From: Xenophilus arseniciresistens
GTDB lineage: Bacteria; Pseudomonadota; Gammaproteobacteria; Burkholderiales; Burkholderiaceae_C
NCBI RefSeq assembly: GCF_028023875.1
Contig: NZ_JAQIPB010000007.1
Location: 1 to 64,000 of the forward strand
Reading direction: 5' to 3'
DNA: 64,000 nt
Each line of letters opens with the position of its first letter. Within the stretch, counting starts at the first letter, position 1. This document shows positions 35,037 to 41,944 of this stretch, in pieces. The translations under genes were made by a program, and so were the position numbers. The notes under the pieces are model-generated. The model saw only the letters and a program-made list of their open reading frames with translations. It had not been told where the DNA came from and searched no databases.

Positions 35037-36152
35037 TCAGCCGCCCATCGAGACCACGTGGCCCGCGCGCGGATCGCCCTGGCCCCGCTGCAACTGCTGC
35101 CACAGGGCCTGCGCGGCCTCGCCACCCGCGTGGCGCTGCACCTGCAGCCAGGGTGCGCCGGCCTGGGTGACGTGCGCGGCAAAGCCATGCCAGGCCGCGG
35201 CCAGGCGCTGGGCGAAGGCCTCGGCGCCCCATTCGCCGGTGCGCTTCTTGATCTGGGCCGGCGCGAAGAAGAAGGTGGCGCGCGGGCCGGGCAGGGCCCG
35301 GGCGGCGCCGGCTGCCGCACGCTCGTCGGCATGCGTGTTGCCGATCACCATGCTGTAGCGCAGTTCGGCAAAGCGGGTGTGGATGGCTTCGCGCAGCTCG
35401 CCATTGCCGGCGAAATCCACATACACGCAGGGCGTCTGCGTGCCCAGGCTCTGCAACTCGCGGTAGTCCAGCACGCGCGTGTAGCAGCCCAGGCTTTCGC
35501 AGAAGGCGCGGTTGGCGGCCGAGGTCAGGCCGATCACGTCCACGTTGCCGCGCCGGGCCAGCTGGAAGGCGGTGCCGTAGGCCGTCTTGCTGGAGGCGCT
35601 GGACAGCAGCACCGTGGCCCGTCCGCCCTCTGCCGCGCCGAAGAAGTCGTTGTCGGCCAGGAAGTCGTCGATGAGCCAGGAGGTGATGTACAGCGGGCGC
35701 AGCAGAACCTGCACGTCTTCGTTGTCGGGCCGGTACAGCGGATCGAGGGCGCAGCGCAGGTACTGGTTGTAGACGGCCGGCAGCTCGGCGCGGTGCGCGG
35801 CGCCATCGGCAAAGCGCTCGGGCGACAGGCGATCGGGCTGCAGCACGACCTGCGAGGCCATGGGAAAGAAGCCGTAGAGCCGTTCGCCCACCGCCACGCC
35901 CGGGTGCGTGGACTGCAGCACGCGGCCGAAGCCCCAGACCGGCACCAGGCCCCAGTCCTCCTCGCCCGTGGGGAAGAACTGCCAGTAGCCCATGGAATCG
36001 CCGAAGTTGGCGTAGGTCACGTTGTTGGCAGTGAGCGCGAAGTGGTCGATTCCCACGCGCACCTGGCCGTCGGCCAGCGGGGTGTCTTCGCGGCTGCGCA
36101 GGCGGGTGTCGGCAAGGGCGCTCCTGCGCACCAGGCATTCAAGCGTGGACAT
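35037..36152 (-). CDS. DUF2855 family protein
   Basis: 371 aa. Recognised by the N-terminal VGIDHFALTANNVTYANFGDSMGYWQFFP and central VLLSSASSKTAYGTAFQLA. The overall layout (GroES-like N-part and a Rossmann-like second half with a serine-rich nucleotide loop) suggests a distant medium-chain oxidoreductase without zinc ligands. Its reaction is unknown. The start at 36152 is preferred to 36182 because MSTLECLV matches the family start and GGAGCTTG lies just upstream. Probably co-transcribed with srkA. Confidence 0.85.
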   Translation of the reverse strand: MSTLECLVRRSALADTRLRSREDTPLADGQVRVGIDHFALTANNVTYANFGDSMGYWQFFPTGEEDWGLVPVWGFGRVLQSTHPGVAVGERLYGFFPMASQVVLQPDRLSPERFADGAAHRAELPAVYNQYLRCALDPLYRPDNEDVQVLLRPLYITSWLIDDFLADNDFFGAAEGGRATVLLSSASSKTAYGTAFQLARRGNVDVIGLTSAANRAFCESLGCYTRVLDYRELQSLGTQTPCVYVDFAGNGELREAIHTRFAELRYSMVIGNTHADERAAAGAARALPGPRATFFFAPAQIKKRTGEWGAEAFAQRLAAAWHGFAAHVTQAGAPWLQVQRHAGGEAAQALWQQLQRGQGDPRAGHVVSMGG

Positions 36153-36263
36153 GGGGCAAGCTCCTGTGTGAGTTGCACCCACCCTATCGCATCGCCATGA
36201 CCGCTGCCAGCACGGCGCGCCGTGCGCGCGTCGCCTGGGCGACGGCGCCGGGCGCGCGGCGCG

Positions 36264-36632
36264 TCAGTCAGCCGGGCGGCGACCCAGCAGCGTGGCGGCC
36301 AGGGCCAGCAGTGCAGGCAGCGCCTGCACGAAGAAGATCTTGGGCGCGGCCGTGAAGGCCCCGAAGACGCCCGCCACCACCACGCACAGCAGGAAGAACA
36401 CCGTCACGTCCCTGCGGCGCGTGAGCACGCCCCACAGCAGGCCGGCCGCCAGGAAGCCGTTGTACAGCCCCTGGTTGGCGGCCAGCGCCACGGTGGCGTC
36501 GGCGAATTCCTGCGTGAGGTTGAAGGCCTTCATGCCCGCGGGCTTGTTCCACAGGAACATTTCCAGCACGAGGATGTAGACATGTTCCAGCGCCACGATC
36601 AGCGCCAGGCCGGGAGCCAGCCAACGGGTCAT
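36264..36632 (-). CDS. DUF1304 family membrane protein
   Basis: 122 aa with four hydrophobic segments. The N-terminal LIVALEHVYILVLEMFLW and NQGLYNGFLAAGLLWG are the family hallmark. Function unknown; often near stress genes. Start MTRWLAPG at 36632 follows the usual family start. Its 5' flank holds the C-rich hairpin element at 36668-36698, separating it from ohr. Confidence 0.88.
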   Translation of the reverse strand: MTRWLAPGLALIVALEHVYILVLEMFLWNKPAGMKAFNLTQEFADATVALAANQGLYNGFLAAGLLWGVLTRRRDVTVFFLLCVVVAGVFGAFTAAPKIFFVQALPALLALAATLLGRRPAD

Positions 36633-36667
36633 GGGACTGCCTGTTTGGAGCAAGGACAAAGGATTTG

Positions 36668-36698
36668 AACCCCCCGGCCGCGAAGCCGCCTGGGGGTT
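36668..36698 (-). repeat. C/G-rich intergenic hairpin element, copy 1
   Basis: Reads on the minus strand as ACCCCCAGGCGGCTTCGC followed by GGCCGGGGGGTT: a 7-bp stem (AACCCCC/GGGGGTT) plus inner pairs. The core CCCCCAGGCGGCT recurs at 62495 in the other orientation, so this is a dispersed short element. It sits between ohr and the DUF1304 gene and may act as a terminator for ohr. Confidence 0.55.
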
Positions 36699-36707
36699 GC
36701 ATCGATC

Positions 36708-37136
36708 TCAGGCGATGACCAGTTCCACGGGGATGTTGCCGCGCGTGGCGTTGGAATAGGGGCAGACCTGGTGGGCCGTGTCGACCAGCTTCTTCTTCGC
36801 GTCGGCGTCCAGGCCCGGCAGGTTGATGGTCAGCTTGACGGCAATGCCGTAGGCGGCGCCACCGTTCGTGGGGCCGAGGGACACGTTGGAGTCGATGGAC
36901 ACGTCTTCTGGCACCTTCACGCCCACCTTGGAAGCCACGGCCTTCATGGCGCCGATGAAGCAGGCGGCGTAGCCCACGGCGAACAGCTGCTCGGGGTTGG
37001 TGCCTGCCTTGCCGGAGCCGGGCGGGTTCAGCTTGACGTCCAGCGCGCTGTCGGAGGACTTGCCGGCGCCGCCGTCGCGCCCGCCGGTGGTGTGGGATTC
37101 GGCGGTGTACAGAACCTTGTCGAGTTGCGTGGTCAT
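36708..37136 (-). CDS. ohr: Organic hydroperoxide resistance protein Ohr
   Basis: 142 aa, standard Ohr length. Redox cysteines: Cys59 in GYAACFIGAM and Cys125 in QVCPYSNATRGN; Arg20 and Glu49 (NPEQ) of the active site are present. It reduces organic peroxides with lipoyl-dependent recycling. Of two Met starts (MTMT) the second has AAGGA at good distance (6 bases). It lies downstream of ohrR on the same strand, with no operator in the 74-base gap, so both likely depend on the operator at 37679. Confidence 0.96.
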   Translation of the reverse strand: MTTQLDKVLYTAESHTTGGRDGGAGKSSDSALDVKLNPPGSGKAGTNPEQLFAVGYAACFIGAMKAVASKVGVKVPEDVSIDSNVSLGPTNGGAAYGIAVKLTINLPGLDADAKKKLVDTAHQVCPYSNATRGNIPVELVIA

Positions 37137-37210
37137 GGTCATTCCTTCGGAAGGTTGGAGGAGGAAAAGGGCTTCGGGGATCGAAGCGGAGAGAACTCGT
37201 TCATGGCTTC

Positions 37211-37660
37211 TCAGGCGGCCTTCACGCGTTCGCGCAGCGCCTGCAGCTGCCGCGTGAGCGCCACCAGCTCGTCGATGGAGCACTGGCTGGCCGCGAGCAG
37301 GCAGGCCGGCACGCGCGCGGCCCGGGGCTTGAGCCTGCGCCCGGCTGGTGTCAACATGATGTGCACGCGCCGCTCGTCGGCCACGTCGCGCACCCGACTC
37401 ACGAGGCCGGCGGCTTCCAGCCGCTTGAGCAGGGGCGTGAGGGTGCCGGAATCCAGCGACAGCCGTTCGCCCAGCGTGGAGACCATCAGGCCGTTTTCCT
37501 CCCACAGCGCCAGCATCACCAGGTACTGCGGGTAGGTCAGGCCCAGCTTGTCGAGCTGAGGCTTGTAGAGCTTGGTCATGGCCAGCGACGCCGAATAGAC
37601 GGCGAAGCAGAGCTGGTTGTCCAGCTTGAGCAGTTCGTCGGGCGATGGCTTCTTCGGCAT
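37211..37660 (-). CDS. ohrR: MarR-family organic-peroxide-sensing repressor OhrR
   Basis: 149 aa. The N-terminal LDNQLCFAVYSAS carries the reactive Cys18; Cys120 and Cys127 near the C-terminus make it a 2-Cys OhrR of the Xanthomonas type. Winged helix: GERLSLDSGTLTPLLKRLEAAGLVSRVRD. Oxidation releases it from DNA and turns on ohr. Start at 37660 (MPKKPSPDELL) fits the family; the longer form would run into the operator. Confidence 0.93.
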   Translation of the reverse strand: MPKKPSPDELLKLDNQLCFAVYSASLAMTKLYKPQLDKLGLTYPQYLVMLALWEENGLMVSTLGERLSLDSGTLTPLLKRLEAAGLVSRVRDVADERRVHIMLTPAGRRLKPRAARVPACLLAASQCSIDELVALTRQLQALRERVKAA

Positions 37661-37678
37661 GGGCTGGAATGTAGCTGG

Positions 37679-37689
37679 CAATTCAATTG
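37679..37689. promoter_or_regulatory. OhrR operator CAATT-C-AATTG
   Basis: A perfect 5-bp inverted repeat around one base, 19 bases upstream of the ohrR start. CAATT/AATTG is the core of known OhrR boxes. Further AAT/ATT-rich half-sites extend to about 37705. Confidence 0.6.
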
Positions 37690-37762
37690 TGTGCAATCGG
37701 ATTGGCGTTGAAAACCCCGCTGGCCGCGGGGTGGAAGAGCCTGCCTGCTGCGGGCTGCGCGT

Positions 37763-38584
37763 TCAGCGCCCCGTGAAGCGCGGCGGCCGCTTCTCGATGA
37801 AGGCGCGCACGCCCTCTGCCGCGTCCTCGCTGTGGATCAGCTGCTGCTGCACGGGCTTGAAGTCCTCGATGGCGGCCAGCGGCCCCTGCTCGATGGCCTT
37901 GAGCACGTTCAGGCGCGTGGCGATCACCGCCAGCGGTGCCTGCTCGGCGATGCGCTGGGCGATGGCGAAGGCCGCGTCCAGCTGTTCGCCGGCCGGCACC
38001 ACCTTCTGCACGAAGTTCAGGCGATAGGCCTCGGCGCTGTTGAACTCGTCGGCCGTCAGCAGATGCAGCATGGCGTTGCCCATGCCGGCGCGCTCGGCCA
38101 TGCGCAAGGTGGCGCCGCCCGAAGCCATGATGTTGCGCGCCACCTCCAGCTGCGAGAAGCGGCAGTTGTCGGCCGCCACCGTGATGTCGGCCGCCAGCAT
38201 CAGCTCGATGCCCACCGTGAAGCAGATGCCCTGCACGGCCGCTACCATGGGCTTGGTGCGGCGGCGGTAGCCGCTCTGGCCCATGTTGTGCGGCTCCACC
38301 AGCGTGCCGTCTGCCGGGATCGCCACGCCGCCTTTTTTTACGAACTCCGAGATCACGGGCAGATCGAGCCCGGCCGTGAAGTGGTCTCCAAAGGCGTGCA
38401 GCACGCCCACGCGCAGGGCCGGGTCGTCGTCCAGCCGGGTGTAGGCCTGCGCGAGCTGGTGGAACATGGCGGGCGTCCAGCCGTTGCGCTTGGCCGGGCG
38501 GTTGATGCCGATCAGCAGCACATGGCCGCGCACTTCGCAGCTGATGCAGCCTTCGGCCGGTGGGGTGGGGATGGCGATGTCCAT
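37763..38584 (-). CDS. Enoyl-CoA hydratase/crotonase family protein
   Basis: 273 aa. Oxyanion-hole segments HAFGDHFTAGLDL and AVQGICFTVGIEL; Glu in VGIEL and in QLEVARNI sit where the two catalytic glutamates of enoyl-CoA hydratase lie, so hydratase activity is possible. Many relatives are annotated as crotonases of unknown substrate. C-terminal EGVRAFIEKRPPRFTGR is typical. Its start at 38584 (MDIAIPTPP) excludes the long in-frame extension into the downstream GGDEF/EAL gene region. Could take part in beta-oxidation with the 3-hydroxyacyl-CoA dehydrogenase at 49527. Confidence 0.88.
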   Translation of the reverse strand: MDIAIPTPPAEGCISCEVRGHVLLIGINRPAKRNGWTPAMFHQLAQAYTRLDDDPALRVGVLHAFGDHFTAGLDLPVISEFVKKGGVAIPADGTLVEPHNMGQSGYRRRTKPMVAAVQGICFTVGIELMLAADITVAADNCRFSQLEVARNIMASGGATLRMAERAGMGNAMLHLLTADEFNSAEAYRLNFVQKVVPAGEQLDAAFAIAQRIAEQAPLAVIATRLNVLKAIEQGPLAAIEDFKPVQQQLIHSEDAAEGVRAFIEKRPPRFTGR

Positions 38585-38660
38585 GGGTGAAAAATCTCCT
38601 GGCGCGAACCATAGTGGATGGCCCGCCGCAGGCCAGTCGCCAACCGGACCAGAAAGCGCC

Positions 38661-40187
38661 TCAGGCGCGGCGCGTGCTGGGCGGCAGGCCCTGCCGGGCC
38701 TGCATCCAGCCCACCAGTTCCTCGTATGCCATCGGCGCCGCGATGTGGAAGCCCTGCCCCTCGTGGCAGCCCATGGCGCGCAGCAGCTGCAGCGTGCGCT
38801 CGTCCTCGATGCCCTCGGCCACGATCTGCAGGCCCATGCGGTGGCCCAGCTGCGCCACCAGCTCGGCGATGCGGGCACCGCCCGGGCGGTCCAGCTCGCG
38901 CACGAAGCTGCGGTCGATCTTGATGCGGTCCAGCGGCATGCGCTCGAGCGAGCTGAGCGAGGAATAGCCGGTGCCGAAGTCGTCGATGGCCACCGAGATG
39001 CCGTCGCCGCGCAGCGCATGCAGGGTCGAGTCCAGCAGTTCGGTGGGCAGCAGGGCCACCGATTCGGTGATCTCCAGCTCCAGCCGCCGGCCTTCGATGC
39101 CCGCGCGGGCGATGGCCGTGCGCACGATGTGGATGAAGGCCGGGTCACGCAGCTGCGCCACCGACACGTTCACCGCCATGCGGCCGGGCGCGCCCGGCGT
39201 GTCCATCAGCACGCGCATGGTGCTGCAGGCCTGCTGCAGCACCCACTGGCCCAGCGCCACGATCAGCCCCGAGTGTTCGGCCACGGGGATGAACTCGCCG
39301 GGCGCAACGACGCGGCCGTCCTCGCGCCGCCAGCGCAGCAGCGCCTCGAGGCCGGTGAGGGCGCCCGTGTGCAGGTCGATCTGCGGCTGATAGGCCAGGA
39401 AGAGCTGGTCCTTGTCCACCGCCACGCGCAGGTCCGACACCATGCGCGCGCGTTCGCGCGTCTCGGCGCCCATGGCCGCGCGGTACTGGACGGCCTGGCC
39501 GCGGTGCTCGCGCTTGGCACGCTGCAGGGCCATCGTGGCATCGGTCACCAGCTCGGCGCCGGTCTTGCTGACCAGCGAATGGCCGCGCACGTAGCCGCAG
39601 CTCAGCGACAGGCGGTGCTCCATGCCGTCGACGATCAGCGTGGGCTGCAGGCCCTGCAGCAGCACCTGTGGATGGATGCTGGTGCTGGGGCCGAACACGC
39701 CGTAGATGTCGGCGCCCACGCGCGCCAGCAGCACGCCTTCGGGCAGGTCGGCCTCCAGGCGGCGGGCGATGGCGTCCAGCAGCCGGTCGCCGAAGGGGTG
39801 GCCCATCACGTCGTTGGTGGCGCTGAAGTCGTCCACGTCCAGCAGCGCCAGCGTGTGGTCGCGCGTGCCCGTGCGCACGGCCGCGTCCACCTGTTCGACG
39901 AAGCGGGTGCGGTTGGGCAGCTGCAGCTGCGGGTCTTCGTAGGCCGAGCGGTGCAGCCGCGCCAGCCGGCGCTGCTGCTGCTGCACCAGCGCATCCAGCT
40001 GCTCGACGAGCAGCCGGCCGTCGCGCAGCTCGCAGGCCAGGCCGCTGCAGTCGCCGCCCATCGCGGCGCCCAGGCTGGCCAGCACACGCTGCGCGAAGGC
40101 CTGCAGGTCAGGGGCCTCGAGAAGAACTGCGGTGTCGCGTGCGATGCATTCGAGGATGCGGCACGGCGGGGTGGATGCCTGCGTCAT
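38661..40187 (-). CDS. c-di-GMP phosphodiesterase with degenerate GGDEF and intact EAL domain
   Basis: 508 aa. An N-terminal helical segment (1-75), then a GGDEF domain whose active site is GADIY (158-162), so it cannot make c-di-GMP. The EAL domain (about 255-495) keeps every key residue: EALLRW 281-286, Asn340, Glu372, DDFGTGYSS 402-410, Lys423, Glu458 and Gln478. It should hydrolyse c-di-GMP, perhaps gated by GTP at the dead GGDEF domain as in known cases. No membrane helix. The start overlaps the stop of the siaD-like cyclase gene (ATGA), so synthase and hydrolase are translated together; it is the fifth gene of the Sia-type operon. Confidence 0.92.
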   Translation of the reverse strand: MTQASTPPCRILECIARDTAVLLEAPDLQAFAQRVLASLGAAMGGDCSGLACELRDGRLLVEQLDALVQQQQRRLARLHRSAYEDPQLQLPNRTRFVEQVDAAVRTGTRDHTLALLDVDDFSATNDVMGHPFGDRLLDAIARRLEADLPEGVLLARVGADIYGVFGPSTSIHPQVLLQGLQPTLIVDGMEHRLSLSCGYVRGHSLVSKTGAELVTDATMALQRAKREHRGQAVQYRAAMGAETRERARMVSDLRVAVDKDQLFLAYQPQIDLHTGALTGLEALLRWRREDGRVVAPGEFIPVAEHSGLIVALGQWVLQQACSTMRVLMDTPGAPGRMAVNVSVAQLRDPAFIHIVRTAIARAGIEGRRLELEITESVALLPTELLDSTLHALRGDGISVAIDDFGTGYSSLSSLERMPLDRIKIDRSFVRELDRPGGARIAELVAQLGHRMGLQIVAEGIEDERTLQLLRAMGCHEGQGFHIAAPMAYEELVGWMQARQGLPPSTRRA

Positions 40188-40921
40188 GCGCGGAGCACGC
40201 GTGGCCTGGGCTCGGCCCTCGCCACCCGGTTGCGGCCCGCGCGCTTGGCGCTGTACAGGGCCTGGTCCGCCAGGCCATAGGCTTCGTCGAAGCTGCCGCC
40301 GCGCGGCAGCCAGCTCAGCCCCAGGCTGGCCGTCACGCGGCTGCCGTCGGGCAGCCCCACCTCGTTGGCCTCGATCGCGTGGCAGACCGCATGCGCGATG
40401 CGCAGGCTGGCTTCGGGGTCGCGTCCGGGCAGGGCGATGGTGAACTCCTCGCCGCCCACGCGGCCCAGGCTGGCGTTGGCGGGCATCACCTGGCGCAGGC
40501 AATCCACCACCTTCATCAGCACCCGGTCGCCCATGGGGTGGCCGAAGCTGTCGTTGACCCGCTTGAAGTGGTCGATGTCTAGCACGATCAGCGACAGCTC
40601 GTGCGTCTTGCACAGCCGGTTGACCAGGTCGATGATGGCCGCGCGGTTGAGCACGCCGGTCAGCGGGTCGTGCGTGGCGCGGTACTCCAGCTCGGCGGCC
40701 AGCTCCTGCAGCCGCTGGTTGATCTGCGTCATCTCGCGCTCGGCGCGGTCGCTGCGCTGCACCAGCCGGCGCGTTTCGCGCAGCAGGCGCTCGTAGCCGG
40801 CGATCAGCTCGCCCAGCGCCTCGCGGGCCGCGGTGCCGGCGCCAGCCTGCGCATGGGCTGCGCGGGCGTCTGCCAGCGTGCGGGCCTCTTGCGCGAAGAG
40901 ATCGGGCGGTGTGCTGTCCAT
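40184..40921 (-). CDS. siaD: Diguanylate cyclase SiaD
   Basis: 245 aa. A coiled-coil stalk (about 40-82) runs into a GGDEF domain with intact active site RVGGEEF (GGEEF 156-160) and DIDHFKRVNDSFGH for metal and GTP. The product-inhibition site RxxD is absent (PANA at 147-150), so feedback by c-di-GMP at the I-site is not expected. In Pseudomonas SiaD is switched on by unphosphorylated SiaC bound to its stalk; the neighbouring siaC-like gene 8 bases upstream supports the same here. The product promotes biofilm or aggregation. Confidence 0.9.
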   Translation of the reverse strand: MDSTPPDLFAQEARTLADARAAHAQAGAGTAAREALGELIAGYERLLRETRRLVQRSDRAEREMTQINQRLQELAAELEYRATHDPLTGVLNRAAIIDLVNRLCKTHELSLIVLDIDHFKRVNDSFGHPMGDRVLMKVVDCLRQVMPANASLGRVGGEEFTIALPGRDPEASLRIAHAVCHAIEANEVGLPDGSRVTASLGLSWLPRGGSFDEAYGLADQALYSAKRAGRNRVARAEPRPRVLRA

Positions 40922-40929
40922 GGCGAGAC

Positions 40930-41319
40930 TCAGGCCGAGCCCACGGGGCGGCAGCTGAAACCGATGGCCGGGAAGTCGTCGCTCAGCTCCTGGCCGAACT
41001 CGAGGATGGTGTCGTCCTCCTCGTCGTGGTACCAGCTCAGCGTGACGGTGTTGCCGGCCTCGGCCGCGCTGCTCAGGGCCTCGATCAGGTTGAACAGCAT
41101 CTTGGTGCTGGAGCTGTTGAAGTAGGCCAGCGCGATGTGCACGGCGATGGTCGTGCCCGATTGCTGCGCGAGGTAGTCCTTCAGCGGCGCCAGGATCTGG
41201 CCGTAGAAGGCCGCGGCGTTCTCCGGGTAGGACTCGCCCGTGAGGCTCAGCGCGTGGGTGTCGAAGCGGAAGTCCACCTCCGGAGAGCTGGGCGTGGCGG
41301 CGATGTAGAGGTTTTGCAT
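40930..41319 (-). CDS. siaC: SiaC (DUF1987) anti-/co-activator of the cyclase
   Basis: 129 aa. The DUF1987 fold starts LYIAATPSSPEVDFRFD; the phospho-acceptor region is ALAYFNSSSTKML, with Thr72 matching the regulatory Thr of Pseudomonas SiaC. Known logic: the kinase SiaB phosphorylates SiaC and the phosphatase SiaA removes the phosphate; only the bare form activates SiaD. All three partners lie next to it in one operon. Confidence 0.9.
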   Translation of the reverse strand: MQNLYIAATPSSPEVDFRFDTHALSLTGESYPENAAAFYGQILAPLKDYLAQQSGTTIAVHIALAYFNSSSTKMLFNLIEALSSAAEAGNTVTLSWYHDEEDDTILEFGQELSDDFPAIGFSCRPVGSA

Positions 41320-41350
41320 GCGTGTTCTCGGTTCGTGCGGGCCGTCTCGC

Positions 41351-41923
41351 TCAGATGGCGGCCTTCAGATAGAAGACCGGCGCGTCATCCATCGTTTCCG
41401 TGGCGTCGATGTCGAACTCCAGCGGCTCGCGGGCGTCGCGCGCCACCGTCAGCAGGCCCATGCCTGCGCCCTTGCTGCCTTCGGGCGTCTCCTCGCGCAG
41501 CGTGGCGCGGTAGGCCTTCTTGATCTCTTCCAGCGTCATGCTGCGCAGCTGGGTGAGCTTTTCGCGCAGCTCGTCGGCCACCTGCGCGTTCACCGGGTTG
41601 GCACACAGCAAAAGGAAGCTGCCGTCACGCTCGCGGCGGATGCAGACGGCGCCGTGGCGCAGCTCGCCGTCGTTCTGCGAGGGCGGCGTGAGCGCGTCGG
41701 CCGAGTAGTGGATGATGTTCTGGGCCATCTCCACGAAGCAGGAAAAGAGCTTGCGCCGCGTGGGCCCGGCCACTTCGGCCACCTCCAGCTGCAGCTTCAC
41801 GGCCTCGGCCATGGCGGCCACGATGTGCTGCGAGAAGTAGCCCACGTAGTAGAAGATGACCTGGTGCTGGCGCGCCAGATTGAAGAAGGAGCCGTACTTG
41901 TCGGCGATGGATGTGGCGGACAT
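41351..41923 (-). CDS. siaB: SiaB-family protein kinase (DUF6272)
   Basis: 190 aa GHKL-type small kinase: N-box CFVEMAQNIIHYS (Glu65, Asn69) and G-box GSKGAGMGLLTVA (149-161). No sensor domain or membrane segment, as in SiaB and other anti-sigma-like kinases. It should phosphorylate SiaC on Thr72, keeping the cyclase off. 31 bases separate it from siaC and 21 from the phosphatase gene. Confidence 0.88.
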   Translation of the reverse strand: MSATSIADKYGSFFNLARQHQVIFYYVGYFSQHIVAAMAEAVKLQLEVAEVAGPTRRKLFSCFVEMAQNIIHYSADALTPPSQNDGELRHGAVCIRRERDGSFLLLCANPVNAQVADELREKLTQLRSMTLEEIKKAYRATLREETPEGSKGAGMGLLTVARDAREPLEFDIDATETMDDAPVFYLKAAI

Positions 41924-41944
41924 GGCGCTGGGGCTTGGAAAGGC

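Noticed and set aside
36655-36680. GGTTCAAATCC on the minus strand, resembling a tRNA T-arm
   Set aside because: No acceptor, D or anticodon arms can be drawn around it; it is part of the C/G-rich intergenic hairpin.
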